Shown piece after piece: positions 12,226 through 20,243 of a DNA stretch of 64,000 bases; the stretch's first letter is position 1, and each line of letters begins with the position of its first letter. The stretch is from Kocuria sp. (lineage in GTDB: Bacteria > Actinomycetota > Actinomycetes > Actinomycetales > Micrococcaceae): assembly GCA_031179495.1 (NCBI GenBank), contig JAPSHS010000002.1, forward strand, positions 1 through 64,000, given 5' to 3'. A model generated the notes under the pieces. It ran no database searches. It saw only the letters and a program-made list of their open reading frames with translations, and was not told where the DNA came from. The translations under genes were made by a program, and so were the position numbers.

Positions 12226-12231
12226 AAGACT
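12226..12231 (+). promoter_or_regulatory. Possible -10 element directly before the hydrolase gene
   Basis: AAGACT lies 7 nt before the ATG at 12239, the leaderless spacing seen elsewhere in the window, but the first base deviates from TANNNT. The G-run between them could equally be a weak ribosome-binding site. Confidence 0.25.
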
Positions 12232-12238
12232 GGGGGAC

Positions 12239-13564
12239 ATGCCTCGACGCTTCCTCCCGGCGCCCGCCGCGCCCGCTCCCGCGACGGCGCCCGCTCCCGC
12301 GACGGCGTGGGCGCGCGGCGCCGTGGTCGGCGCCGCCGTCACCGTGGGCGCCGCCTCCCTGACCTTCGGCCTGTCCAGCGCCGCCGCGGCCTACTTCGCC
12401 CGCCAGGTCGTGGTCCCCCCGAAGTACCGCTCCGAGGACCTGCCGATCCTCGGACTCACCCGCACCGGGGAGGACGGGGACCCGGCTGCGGCGACGCTCG
12501 TGAAGCTGCCGGCCACGGTCGACACGACGGTCTCCGGCACCTACAGCCTGCGCTTCGACGGCGGCCGGGGCCACGCCCGGATCGGGGCCATCCGCTCGTA
12601 CTCCCCGCAGGAGGGGACCGTGACCCGGGTGGTCGAGGAGGTCTACACGGGGGACCTGACCAAGGCCTCCCGCGGTTTCTGGTCGGGGACCGTCTACCCG
12701 GACCCGGGTGCCGCCGGGCTGCCCTTCGAGGAGGTCGAGATCCCCATCGAGGTCGGTCCCGCGCCCTGCTGGGTGGTGCCCGCCGAGGGCGGTCCCACGC
12801 CCGAGGGCGAGCGGCCGCGGGAGTTCCCGGGACCCTGGGCGATCATGGTGCACGGGCGCGGGGCCAGCCGGATGGAGACGGTCCGCGCCGTGCCGGTGGC
12901 CCGGGAGCTCGGGCTGACCTCCCTGCTGATCTCCTACCGCAACGACCGCGAGGCCCCGCCCACCCACGACTTCCGCTACGGGCTCGGCTTCACGGAGTGG
13001 AAGGACGTGCAGACGGCGATCAGCTACGCCAAGTCCCGCGGCGCCACGCAGATCGTGCTCTTCGGCTGGTCCATGGGCGGGGCGATCTCCCTGCAGACGG
13101 CGGACCTCTCGTTCTACCGGGACGACATCGCGGCCCTCGTGCTGACCGGTCCGGTCGTGGACTGGTTCGAGCTGATCGCCCACCACTCCCGGTCCCGGCG
13201 CATCCCCTCGGGGATCGGGTTGCTGGCCACGAACCTGATCTCGCACCCGGCGGGGCGGATGCTGACGGGCCTCGCCGCGCCGGTGGACCTGAAGGCCCTC
13301 GACTGGCTCTCCCGCAACGAGCACCTGCGCACGCCCACCCTGGTCCTGCACTCCCTGGACGACGAGTTCGTCCCGGCCGCCAGCTCCCGCCGGCTCGCGG
13401 AGCTGAACCGGCTGGTGGAGTTCGTGCCGTTCACCCGGGCCCGGCACACCAAGGAGTGGAACGTGGACCCGCAGCGGTGGGAGGACGCGGTGCGGCGCTG
13501 GCTGCCGGACCGGCTGGCGCAGGACGCACGGTCGGCCGGGGGAGCCGGGGTGCTGCGGCGCTGA
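12239..13564 (+). CDS. Membrane-anchored alpha/beta hydrolase
   Basis: The 441-residue protein has a proline/alanine-rich N-terminus and one hydrophobic segment (about 23-50), so it is probably anchored with the hydrolase domain outside or at the membrane. The nucleophile elbow is FGWSMGGA (Ser in GWSMG), the oxyanion region is around MVHGRGASR, and the acid and histidine are likely in HSLDDEFVPA and RARHTKEWN. This is the prolyl-oligopeptidase-like (S9) hydrolase layout; the substrate is unknown. An alternative in-frame ATG at 12209 would add 10 residues. It converges with ybaK. Confidence 0.85.
   Translation: MPRRFLPAPAAPAPATAPAPATAWARGAVVGAAVTVGAASLTFGLSSAAAAYFARQVVVPPKYRSEDLPILGLTRTGEDGDPAAATLVKLPATVDTTVSGTYSLRFDGGRGHARIGAIRSYSPQEGTVTRVVEEVYTGDLTKASRGFWSGTVYPDPGAAGLPFEEVEIPIEVGPAPCWVVPAEGGPTPEGERPREFPGPWAIMVHGRGASRMETVRAVPVARELGLTSLLISYRNDREAPPTHDFRYGLGFTEWKDVQTAISYAKSRGATQIVLFGWSMGGAISLQTADLSFYRDDIAALVLTGPVVDWFELIAHHSRSRRIPSGIGLLATNLISHPAGRMLTGLAAPVDLKALDWLSRNEHLRTPTLVLHSLDDEFVPAASSRRLAELNRLVEFVPFTRARHTKEWNVDPQRWEDAVRRWLPDRLAQDARSAGGAGVLRR
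12271..12306 (+). repeat. Tandem 18-bp duplication inside the hydrolase gene
   Basis: Two perfect back-to-back 18-bp copies (12271-12288 and 12289-12306) encode two copies of an Ala/Pro/Thr hexapeptide in the low-complexity N-terminus. A slippage product; length variation between strains would be expected. Confidence 0.85.
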
Positions 13565-13570
13565 GCCCGG

Positions 13571-14062
13571 TCAGGACCGCAGCTCGGCCGTGCGTCCGCC
13601 CGTGAGCCGCAGCAGCTCGGCCGGCGCCAGCTCGACGTCGAGGCCGCGGCGCCCGCCGGAGACCAGCACCGTGGGCCATGCGAGCGCCGAGTCGTCCAGC
13701 AGCGTGGGAGAGAGAATCTTCTGCCCCAGCGGGGAGATCCCGCCGACCACGTAGCCGGTGCGCCGCTCGGCGAGCCGGGGCTCGGCGAGCGCGGCCCTCT
13801 TCCAGCCCAGGGCGGCCGCTGCGGCGCGCACGGACAACCGGGCGGAGACGGGCAGCACCGCCACCGCCCAGTCGCGCTCGTGGACGAGCATCAGCGTCTT
13901 GAACACCTGGCCCGGGTCGCGGCCCAGGGCGGCGGCGGCCTCCAGTCCGAAGGAGGCCGCCGCGGGGTCGTGCGCGTACTCGTGCCGGGCATAGGCCACG
14001 TGCTCCCGCTCGAGGAGCGCGACCGCCGCCGTGGGGCCGGCGCCGCGCGTGGTCCTCGCCAC
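13571..14062 (-). CDS. ybaK: Cys-tRNA(Pro)/Cys-tRNA deacylase (YbaK/EbsC family)
   Basis: The 163-residue protein has the YbaK fold: the DPGQVFKTLML stretch with the conserved lysine, PVSARLSVRAAAAALG, and the glycine-rich VVGGISPLGQK. The family removes cysteine wrongly attached to tRNA(Pro) by prolyl-tRNA synthetase. The start is GTG. It lies 10 nt after the SufE-like gene and on the same strand as the rhodanese, so it is the last gene of a three-gene sulfur/cysteine-related unit. Confidence 0.9.
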   Translation of the reverse strand: MARTTRGAGPTAAVALLEREHVAYARHEYAHDPAAASFGLEAAAALGRDPGQVFKTLMLVHERDWAVAVLPVSARLSVRAAAAALGWKRAALAEPRLAERRTGYVVGGISPLGQKILSPTLLDDSALAWPTVLVSGGRRGLDVELAPAELLRLTGGRTAELRS

Positions 14063-14072
14063 GGCCGGGCGC

Positions 14073-14528
14073 TCAGGCGTCCTGGAGCTCGCGGACGCGG
14101 CGCTTGACCCGCCCGAGCATCGCCGACATCCCGCGCATCCGCAGCGGGGAGACGAGCTGGGTCAGGCCGAAGCGCTCCGGCAGGTCGTCCGGGATCTCCA
14201 GGACCTGCCGGGCGGGCAGGCCGTCGAGGCCCTCGTGCAGGATCGAGGCGAACCCGCGGGTCGTGGGCGCCTCCGCCGGCGCCGAGAAGAACAGGCGCAC
14301 CGGGGTCTCGGGGCCCGGCTCGGCGCCGTCGTCCCACTCCACCGCCAGGAACAGCGGCGACTGGCACTCGACGACCTGCTCCAGCTCCTCCGGGTGCTCG
14401 CCCAGCCGGGCCGGCAGCTCCGGCAGGGAGCGGGAGAACTCGAGCAGCAGCTGCAGCTTGTCCTCCTCCGGGACCGCCGTGAAGTCCTCCACGAGCTCCT
14501 CGAGCTGGGCCGGGAGGGCCCCGCTCAC
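14073..14528 (-). CDS. sufE: SufE family sulfur-acceptor protein
   Basis: The 151-residue protein has the SufE fold, with the sulfur-accepting cysteine C55 in VECQSPLFL and the C-terminal LSRM-like region VSPLRMRGM. SufE takes persulfide sulfur from a cysteine desulfurase and passes it to Fe-S assembly or other acceptors. The GTG start overlaps the stop of the rhodanese gene by 4 nt (GTGA). No SufS gene is adjacent, and the tight coupling to a sulfurtransferase suggests that SseA may be a sulfur source or partner (inference). Confidence 0.92.
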   Translation of the reverse strand: MSGALPAQLEELVEDFTAVPEEDKLQLLLEFSRSLPELPARLGEHPEELEQVVECQSPLFLAVEWDDGAEPGPETPVRLFFSAPAEAPTTRGFASILHEGLDGLPARQVLEIPDDLPERFGLTQLVSPLRMRGMSAMLGRVKRRVRELQDA

Positions 14529-15433
14529 CGGGCCGCTCCCGGAACCTCGCCGCGCTCCTCGCCGAGCACGATCGGCACCCGCACGGAGTTGCCCCACTCG
14601 GTCCACGAGCCGTCGTAGTTGCGGACCTTCTCGTAGCCGAGCAGGTACTTCAGCACGAACCACGTGTGGCTGGAGCGCTCGCCGATGCGGCAGTAGGCGA
14701 TGATGTCGTCGTCCTCGGCCAGGCCGACCCCGTCGCGGTAGACGGCCTCCAGCTCCTCGCGGGAGCGGAACCGGGCGTCCTCGGCGGCGGCCCGGGCCCA
14801 GGGCACGGAGGCCGCGGTCGGGATGTGCCCGCCGCGCAGCGTGCCCTCCTGCGGGTAGTCGGCCATGTGCGTGCGCTCGCCGGTGTACTCCGGCAGGGAG
14901 CGGACGTCGATCAGCGGCTGCTCGCCGAGGTGGGCGAGCACGTCCTCCTGGAAGGCGCGGGCGCGGGCGTCGTCGCGCTCGACCACCGGGTAGTCGGCGC
15001 GGCCGGGCACGACCTTCTCGGTGGACAGCTCGCGGCCCTCGGCGATCCACTTGTCCCGCCCGCCGTTCATCAGCCGCACGTCCGGGTGCCCGAAGAGCTC
15101 GAACACCCACAGGGCGTAGGCGGCCCACCAGTTGGACTTGTCCCCGTAGACGACGACGGTGGTGTCACGGGAGATGCCCTTGCGGGACATCAGCTCGGCG
15201 AACCCGGCGCCGTCCACGTAGTCGCGGGTGTCGGGGCGGTTGAGGTCGGTGTGCCAGTCCACCTTCACGGCGCCCGGGACGTGCCCGGTCTCGTAGAGCA
15301 GGACGTCCTCGTCGGACTCGACCAGGACCACTCCGGGGTCGTCGAGGTGCTCGGCGACCCACTGCGTGGACACCAGGCGCTCGGGGTGCGCGTACTGCGC
15401 GAACTCTTCGTTGTTCTCCACGGCAACGCCCAT
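14525..15433 (-). CDS. sseA: Thiosulfate/3-mercaptopyruvate sulfurtransferase (two rhodanese domains)
   Basis: The 302-residue protein has two tandem rhodanese domains. The N-terminal one lacks the catalytic cysteine, and the C-terminal one has the active-site loop [10 protein letters not shown] with C248. It transfers sulfane sulfur to a thiophilic acceptor. Loop sequences of this kind (CRIGERSS) are usual in actinobacterial CysA/SseA proteins annotated as thiosulfate sulfurtransferases. The ATG follows a strong GGAAGGAG ribosome-binding site. It is the first gene of the unit with sufE and ybaK. Confidence 0.93.
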   Translation of the reverse strand: MGVAVENNEEFAQYAHPERLVSTQWVAEHLDDPGVVLVESDEDVLLYETGHVPGAVKVDWHTDLNRPDTRDYVDGAGFAELMSRKGISRDTTVVVYGDKSNWWAAYALWVFELFGHPDVRLMNGGRDKWIAEGRELSTEKVVPGRADYPVVERDDARARAFQEDVLAHLGEQPLIDVRSLPEYTGERTHMADYPQEGTLRGGHIPTAASVPWARAAAEDARFRSREELEAVYRDGVGLAEDDDIIAYCRIGERSSHTWFVLKYLLGYEKVRNYDGSWTEWGNSVRVPIVLGEERGEVPGAAR

Positions 15434-15574
15434 GGGGGCTCCTTCCGGGGTGGGGATCGGATTCTCCTCCAGCGTAGTGCTCCGGGGCGGGGACCGCCTC
15501 CGCCCACGGGGTGCCGGGCCCGGCCGGGGCCCCGATTTCGCGGCGGGCGCACCGGTGGCCGCGGGGGGACGGGC

Positions 15575-15580
15575 TAAAAT
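15575..15580 (+). promoter_or_regulatory. -10 element for zapE
   Basis: TAAAAT stands out in a GC-rich divergent gap 78 nt before the zapE start. No good -35 box is present. Confidence 0.5.
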
Positions 15581-15657
15581 CGCCGCAGCACGCGCGTGCG
15601 CCGCCTCGGCGCGCCGAACCAGCGAGCCGCCGTGCCCGGCGGACAGAGAGGTCTCCC

Positions 15658-16716
15658 GTGAGCATCCAGATCGAACACCTCACCGACCGGCGGCCGAATG
15701 TGTCGGCCGATGAACTGCTGGCGGCGTTCCGCCCCTCCGAGCGCTTCGGCGAGGTCTCGTTCGACACCTACCGCCCGGACCCCCAGCAGCCGTCCCAGGC
15801 GGAGGCGGTGCGGAAGCTGCGGGCCTTCGCGGACACCGTCGGGCGGGCGGGCTCCGGCGGCGGGTTCCTCGCCAAGCTCTTCGGCGGAGGGTCCCGCCCG
15901 GCCGGGGTCCGGACCGGGATCTACCTCGACGGCGGCTTCGGCGTGGGCAAGACCCACCTCCTCGCCTCCCTGTGGCACGCCGTGCCCGGGCCCAAGGCCT
16001 TCGGCACCTTCGTGGAGTACACCAACCTCGTGGGCGCCCTGACGTTCCGCAAGGCCGTCGACGCCCTGAGCACCTACCAGCTGGTGTGCATCGACGAGTT
16101 CGAGCTCGACGACCCCGGGGACACCGTGCTGATGTCCCGCCTGATGCGCGAGCTCGCCGACGCCGGCGTCCGGATCGCCGCGACCTCCAACACGCTGCCC
16201 GGCTCCCTCGGCGACGGCCGCTTCGCCGCCCAGGACTTCCAGCGGGAGATCCAGGTGCTGGCCGACCAGTTCGAGGTGGTGCGCATCGACGGCGAGGACT
16301 TCCGCCACCGCGGGCTGCCGCAGTCCCCGGCGCCGCTGTCCGGCGACGAGCTGGAGCGCGCCGTGGAGGAGCGGTTCGCGGGCCGGGTGGTGGCCGCCGA
16401 CGCGTTCGCCGAGCTGATCGACCACCTCTCCGGAGTGCACCCCTCCCGCTACCGCAAGCTCATCGAGGGGATCGACGCGGTGGTGTGGCAGGACGTGCGC
16501 ACCATCGAGCAGCAGGCCGTGGCCCTGCGCTTCGTCGTGCTCGCCGACCGCCTCTACGACAAGAACGTGCCGATCATCGCCTCCGGCCAGCCCTTCGACG
16601 AGGTCTTCACCGCCGAGATGATGGCCGGCGGCTACCAGAAGAAGTACTACCGGGCGGTCTCCCGGCTCACCGCCCTCGCTCGCGAGGGCATCCTGGGGGA
16701 CGTCTCCACCGTCTGA
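15658..16716 (+). CDS. zapE: Cell division ATPase ZapE (AFG1-like)
   Basis: The 352-residue AFG1/LACE1-type P-loop ATPase has Walker [11 protein letters not shown], Walker [12 protein letters not shown], a sensor-like IAATSNTLP and the conserved end region [14 protein letters not shown]. In E. coli ZapE associates with the Z-ring under stress; the actinobacterial role is less clear. The start is GTG after an AGAGAG ribosome-binding site. A bidirectional terminator at 16866 follows. Confidence 0.92.
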   Translation: MSIQIEHLTDRRPNVSADELLAAFRPSERFGEVSFDTYRPDPQQPSQAEAVRKLRAFADTVGRAGSGGGFLAKLFGGGSRPAGVRTGIYLDGGFGVGKTHLLASLWHAVPGPKAFGTFVEYTNLVGALTFRKAVDALSTYQLVCIDEFELDDPGDTVLMSRLMRELADAGVRIAATSNTLPGSLGDGRFAAQDFQREIQVLADQFEVVRIDGEDFRHRGLPQSPAPLSGDELERAVEERFAGRVVAADAFAELIDHLSGVHPSRYRKLIEGIDAVVWQDVRTIEQQAVALRFVVLADRLYDKNVPIIASGQPFDEVFTAEMMAGGYQKKYYRAVSRLTALAREGILGDVSTV

Positions 16717-16865
16717 GACCACGCCGTGGGTGGCACCGCCGCGCGGGTGCGACGGGGCCACCGGCGGTGCGGGGGCACCCGTCCGGCGCCCACCCCACGG
16801 CTCCGCTCCGGCGGGGCGCCGCCGGGCCCGGACCCGGTGCGTGCAGTCCCGCCGGGACAGCACGA

Positions 16866-16905
16866 CGACGAGGGCCCCGGCTGGATTCAGCCGGGGCCCT
16901 CGTCG
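16866..16905. terminator. Bidirectional intrinsic terminator between zapE and tRNA-Val(CAC)
   Basis: An 18-bp perfect stem (16866-16883 with 16888-16905) with a 4-nt loop lies between the converging zapE and minus-strand tRNA-Val genes. The 150 bp between the zapE stop and this hairpin shows no other feature. Confidence 0.85.
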
Positions 16906-16912
16906 GTGCTCG

Positions 16913-16984
16913 TGCGCGATACTGGGATCGAACCAGTGACCTCTTCGGTGTGAACGAAGCGCGCTACCGCTGCGCCAATCGCGC
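16913..16984 (-). tRNA. tRNA-Val (anticodon CAC)
   Basis: The 72-nt cloverleaf on the minus strand has acceptor stem GCGCGAT/ATCGCGC, a normal GGTTCGATCC T-arm, and anticodon loop TTCACAC giving CAC (reads GTG). CCA is not encoded. Apart from the anticodon arm it is identical to the tRNA-Val(GAC) gene at 17513, which lies in the opposite orientation. Confidence 0.97.
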
Positions 16985-16997
16985 TCACTGCTCGAAA

Positions 16998-17003
16998 ACC
17001 ATA
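16998..17003 (-). promoter_or_regulatory. Possible -10 element for tRNA-Val(CAC)
   Basis: TATGGT on the minus strand, 13 nt upstream of the mature 5' end, in the only AT-richer patch of this gap. Confidence 0.35.
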
Positions 17004-17060
17004 ACCCACATCCCGCCCCGGGGCCAATTCGGCCGCCCCTGCGCACCGCCGGGCGAGGAT

Positions 17061-17090
17061 TTGGCGATCCGGAAACGGGTCCCGTACAGT
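17061..17090 (+). promoter_or_regulatory. Promoter-like pair upstream of the tRNA-Gly cluster
   Basis: TTGGCG (17061-17066), 18 nt, then TACAGT (17085-17090). It lies about 170 nt before tRNA-Gly with no open reading frame between. It could be a distal tRNA promoter or drive a small RNA. The rest of 16985-17258 shows no gene. Confidence 0.35.
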
Positions 17091-17213
17091 CTTTCCCTGT
17101 CAGGAACACCGACGGGTTCCGGCGAGCGGACCGCCTGCGAGGCGCGAACGCTCCACGACTCCGTCGGGTGCCGTACGGCCGGGGCCGGTGGGAACACCGG
17201 AAACGGGCTGTGA

Positions 17214-17219
17214 TAGAGT
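17214..17219 (+). promoter_or_regulatory. -10 element for the tRNA-Gly-Cys-Val transcript
   Basis: TAGAGT lies 39 nt before the mature tRNA-Gly 5' end, with GGAACA 17 nt upstream as a weak -35. Confidence 0.5.
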
Positions 17220-17258
17220 TCCACACCGGAAGATCGAGAGATCGACCGGCAAAGACAT

Positions 17259-17331
17259 GCGGACGTAGCTCAGCTGGTAGAGCACCACCTTGCCATGGTG
17301 GATGTCGCGGGTTCGACTCCCGTCGTCCGCT
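17259..17331 (+). tRNA. tRNA-Gly (anticodon GCC)
   Basis: The 73-nt cloverleaf has acceptor stem GCGGACG/CGTCCGC, D-arm AGCTCAGCTGGTAGAGC, anticodon loop TTGCCAT giving GCC, and T-arm GGTTCGACTCC. CCA is not encoded. It is the first of three plus-strand tRNAs. Confidence 0.98.
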
Positions 17332-17391
17332 CGGAGTGATCGGCATGTTCCATGCCGTGACCAACGGCCCTGTCCGCGAGGACGAGGTTCC

Positions 17392-17462
17392 GGTGGGGTG
17401 GCCGAGTGGTTAGGCAGCGGCCTGCAAAGCCGTCAACGCGGGTTCGAATCCCGTCTCCACCT
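17392..17462 (+). tRNA. tRNA-Cys (anticodon GCA)
   Basis: The 71-nt cloverleaf has acceptor stem GGTGGGG/CTCCACC (one G-U pair), anticodon loop CTGCAAA giving GCA, and T-arm GGTTCGAATCC. CCA is not encoded. It lies 60 nt after tRNA-Gly. Confidence 0.98.
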
Positions 17463-17512
17463 CGGTGCACATCCCACCATGCTTGACGGTCTCCGCGGAG
17501 ACCGCCGGTCAA

Positions 17513-17584
17513 GCGCGATTGGCGCAGCGGTAGCGCGCTTCCCTGACACGGAAGAGGTCACTGGTTCGATCCCAGTATCGCGCA
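17513..17584 (+). tRNA. tRNA-Val (anticodon GAC)
   Basis: The 72-nt cloverleaf has the same acceptor, D and T arms as the tRNA-Val(CAC) gene at 16913 but anticodon loop CTGACAC giving GAC (reads GTC and GTT). CCA is not encoded. It is the last tRNA before the terminator at 17592. Confidence 0.98.
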
Positions 17585-17591
17585 CCACCTG

Positions 17592-17622
17592 GAAGGCCCC
17601 GGCTCGACGAGCCGGGGCCTTC
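17592..17622 (+). terminator. Terminator of the tRNA-Gly-Cys-Val operon
   Basis: A perfect 14-bp stem (17592-17605 with 17609-17622) with a 3-nt loop lies 7 nt after tRNA-Val(GAC). Confidence 0.88.
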
Positions 17623-17696
17623 GGCGTGCCCGGGCCTCCGCCGCCGGCAGGGCCCGGCGGGCGAGCCCGGCCCGCTCCCGTGTCCGAGGCGGTCGA

Positions 17697-17702
17697 TAGC
17701 CT
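17697..17702 (+). promoter_or_regulatory. Candidate -10 element for the PD-(D/E)XK-like gene
   Basis: TAGCCT lies 71 nt before the GTG at 17774, after the tRNA terminator. No -35 box is recognised. Confidence 0.35.
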
Positions 17703-17773
17703 GCCGCCCAGGACCCGGAGCACCGGGTCCTCCCCGCACGAGCCGGGGACCCGACGGAGAGGCGACGAGCAGC

Positions 17774-18628
17774 GTGACACAGCCCAGGCTGGCGGAACAG
17801 ACCGAGTACGGACGGATGTACGCGAGGTCCACCTCGGAGCAGGCGACCGTCCCCTCCATCACCACGGTGCTGTCCCGGGCCGCCAACGACCTGGACGGCT
17901 GGTACGGCTACTCGGCCGCGCAGGCGGCCGTGCGGGACGACCGGCTGCGCGCGGCGCTCGGCTCGCCCGCCCAGCTGCGCGCCGTCGTGCGGGACGCGGC
18001 CAAGGCCGCCGAGCGCCACCGGGACGACGCGGCCGCCCGCGGGGACCGCGTGCACACCTACGCCGAGCAGATCGCCCTGCGCGCGCTCGGGAAGCCGCAC
18101 CGGGCCGTCGAGGCGCGGGCCGCCCTGGCCGAGCACGGCGAGGAGCGCTTCGCCTCCCGCTTCGACGAGTGGTGGGACCTCTACGCCCCCGAGCCGCTCG
18201 CCGTGGAGGTCACGGTCTGGAACTCCACCGTGGGCTATGCGGGCACCCTCGACCTCGTCGCCCGGATCGCCGGCAAGGTGTGCCTGATCGACTACAAGAC
18301 GAAGGGCACGGACCGGGACGGGCGCGTGAAGTCCCTGGACGCGAAGGTCGTCACCCAGCTCGTGGCCGGGCTCAAGGCCGAGGAGTCCCTCGTGGACGCC
18401 GAGGCCGGCACCTGGGAGCCGTGGGCCTACGGCAGCGCGGACCTGCTGCTGGGGGTCGCGGTGGGGGAGACGGAGGTCGTGCCCGTGCAGGCCGTGCCGG
18501 CGGTGCTCGAGCAGCACTGGTACAAGTTCTGCGCCCTGCACCGGTTGTGGACCCAGGAGACCGCCCTCGCCGCGGCCGGCCCCGCGCTGCGGCCCGTGCC
18601 CCCGCCCCCGCCGCGCGAGCCGTCGTAG
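17774..18628 (+). CDS. PD-(D/E)XK nuclease-like protein of unknown function
   Basis: The 284-residue protein has a helical N-terminal half. It then has a segment AGTLDLVARIAGKVCLIDYK in which an aspartate, a following IDYK and nearby Thr/Lys match the beta-hairpin core of PD-(D/E)XK (RecB/Cas4-like) nucleases. An upstream glutamate in AVEVTVWN could complete the site. The C-terminal region is helical and ends in a proline run. No Fe-S cysteines are present. The role could be DNA end processing, but only the fold and catalytic residues are supported. It starts with GTG and stands between a tRNA cluster and def. Confidence 0.7.
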   Translation: MTQPRLAEQTEYGRMYARSTSEQATVPSITTVLSRAANDLDGWYGYSAAQAAVRDDRLRAALGSPAQLRAVVRDAAKAAERHRDDAAARGDRVHTYAEQIALRALGKPHRAVEARAALAEHGEERFASRFDEWWDLYAPEPLAVEVTVWNSTVGYAGTLDLVARIAGKVCLIDYKTKGTDRDGRVKSLDAKVVTQLVAGLKAEESLVDAEAGTWEPWAYGSADLLLGVAVGETEVVPVQAVPAVLEQHWYKFCALHRLWTQETALAAAGPALRPVPPPPPREPS

Positions 18629-18673
18629 GACGCCGCCCGGGCGGGCCCGCCCCTGTGGGCGGCGGGCGGCCCG

Positions 18674-18679
18674 TAGACT
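18674..18679 (+). promoter_or_regulatory. -10 element for the def-fmt-rsmB unit
   Basis: TAGACT lies 26 nt before the def ATG. The same hexamer is found before rpsA and the Rieske gene. Confidence 0.5.
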
Positions 18680-18705
18680 TGTCGGGTCGAGAGCGAGGTT
18701 GCCCC

Positions 18706-19281
18706 ATGCCCATCCTGCCCATCCGTACCATCGGCGATCCCGTCCTGCGCACCCGCGCGTCGGAGGTCGCGGAGTTCGACGACGCCCTGCGCCGGCTCGT
18801 CGCGGACATGACCGAGACGATGCTCGACGTCGGCGGCGTCGGCCTCGCCGCGCCCCAGGTCGGGATCGGCGTGCGCCTGTTCACCTGGGCGCTCGAGGGC
18901 AGCGCCGGGCACGTCGTCAATCCGGTGCTGGAGGTGGGGGAGGAGCCCCAGGAGGGCAGCGAGGGCTGCCTCTCCGTGCCCGGACTCGGTTTCGGGACCC
19001 CGCGCCGGAACTGGGCCCGGGTCACCGGGCTCGACCAGGACGGGCACCCCGTCACCGTCGAGGGCACCGGCCTGCTCGCGCGCTGCCTGCAGCACGAGAC
19101 CGACCACCTGGACGGCCGGCTCTACGTCGACCGTCTCGTCGGGGCGGCCAGGAAGGAGGCGATGCGGGCCATCCGCGCCGCCGACTACAACGGGGTGGTC
19201 AGCGGTGTTGCCGGGCAGCGGGCCGCGACCGTGGGCTCCTCCTTCGGCACCGGTGCCGCCTTCGGCGCCGGCCGCGCCTGA
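18706..19281 (+). CDS. def: Peptide deformylase
   Basis: Removes the formyl group from the N-terminal methionine of new proteins. The 191-residue enzyme has all three motifs: GVGLAAPQVG, EGCLSVP (C88) and QHETDHLDG (H130, H134, catalytic E131). C88, H130 and H134 bind the metal. The C-terminal glycine/alanine tail is a variable extension. It is first in the unit def-fmt-rsmB, which joins the formylation and deformylation steps. Confidence 0.96.
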   Translation: MPILPIRTIGDPVLRTRASEVAEFDDALRRLVADMTETMLDVGGVGLAAPQVGIGVRLFTWALEGSAGHVVNPVLEVGEEPQEGSEGCLSVPGLGFGTPRRNWARVTGLDQDGHPVTVEGTGLLARCLQHETDHLDGRLYVDRLVGAARKEAMRAIRAADYNGVVSGVAGQRAATVGSSFGTGAAFGAGRA

Positions 19282-19319
19282 ACCGCAACCGCACCCCGTC
19301 CCCACCCGTCTGGAGAGCA

Positions 19320-20243
19320 GTGAAGATCCTCTACGCCGGCACGCCGTCCGTCGCCGTGCCGCCCCTGGTCCACCTGGCCGAACGGCCCGGGATCGAGATC
19401 GTGGCCGTCCTGACCCGCACCGACGCGCCCGTGGGGCGCAAGAAGGTGCTCACCCCCTCGCCCGTGGCGCAGGAGGCGGAGGAGCGGGGCCTGCCCGTGC
19501 TCAAGGCCAACCGGGTCGACGCCGAGCTGACCGAGCGGATCCGCGGTCTGGGCGCGGACGTGGCCGCGGTGGTGGCCTACGGCGCCCTGGTGCCCCGGGC
19601 CGCCCTCGACGCCGTCCCGCACGGCTGGATCAACCTGCACTTCTCCCTGCTCCCGCAGTGGCGCGGCGCCGCCCCCGTCCAGCGGGCCCTGATGGCCGGT
19701 GACACGGTCGTGGGCGCCAGCACCTTCCTGCTGGAGGCCGGGCTGGACACCGGCCCCGTCGTCGGGACGATGACCGACGAGCTCCGCCCCGAGGACACCG
19801 CCGGCACGGTCCTGGACCGGTTGTCCCGCACGGCGGCGCCCCTGCTGGCGGACTCGCTGCGGGCGGTGGTCGAGGGCACGGCCCGTCCCACCGCCCAGCA
19901 GGGCGAGGTGAGCCTCGCCCCCAAGCTGACCGCCGAGGACGGGCGGGTCCGCTGGACGGACCCGGCCGTGGCCGTGGTCCACCGGGTCCGCGGGGTGACC
20001 CCCGAACCGGGGGCCTGGACCCAGCTCGACGGCCGCCGGTTCAAGCTCGAGCGCGTCGTGGCCCGCCCCGACGAGCGCGAGCTCGCGCCGGGGGAGTGCG
20101 TGCTGCGCGGCGACGCCGTGCTCGTGGGCACCGGCTCGTACGCGGTGCAGCTGACCACGGTGCAGCCCGCGGGGAAGAAGACCATGGACGCCGCCGCCTG
20201 GGCGCGGGGCCGGAGCACGGAGGACGAGGTGGTGTTCGGGTGA
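19320..20243 (+). CDS. fmt: Methionyl-tRNA formyltransferase
   Basis: Transfers a formyl group from 10-formyl-THF to initiator Met-tRNA. The 307-residue length is standard. The N-terminal Rossmann domain has the AGTPSVAVPPL start and the signature NLHFSLLPQWRGAAPVQRAL with the catalytic Asn-His...Asp set. The C-terminal OB-like domain binds tRNA. The GTG start is 38 nt after def and its stop overlaps the GTG of rsmB. Confidence 0.96.
   Translation: MKILYAGTPSVAVPPLVHLAERPGIEIVAVLTRTDAPVGRKKVLTPSPVAQEAEERGLPVLKANRVDAELTERIRGLGADVAAVVAYGALVPRAALDAVPHGWINLHFSLLPQWRGAAPVQRALMAGDTVVGASTFLLEAGLDTGPVVGTMTDELRPEDTAGTVLDRLSRTAAPLLADSLRAVVEGTARPTAQQGEVSLAPKLTAEDGRVRWTDPAVAVVHRVRGVTPEPGAWTQLDGRRFKLERVVARPDERELAPGECVLRGDAVLVGTGSYAVQLTTVQPAGKKTMDAAAWARGRSTEDEVVFG

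Noticed and set aside
16913..17584. The inverted repeats as ends of an insertion sequence or integrated element
   Set aside because: They are two intact tRNA-Val genes; the DNA between them holds tRNA-Gly and tRNA-Cys and no transposase or integrase.
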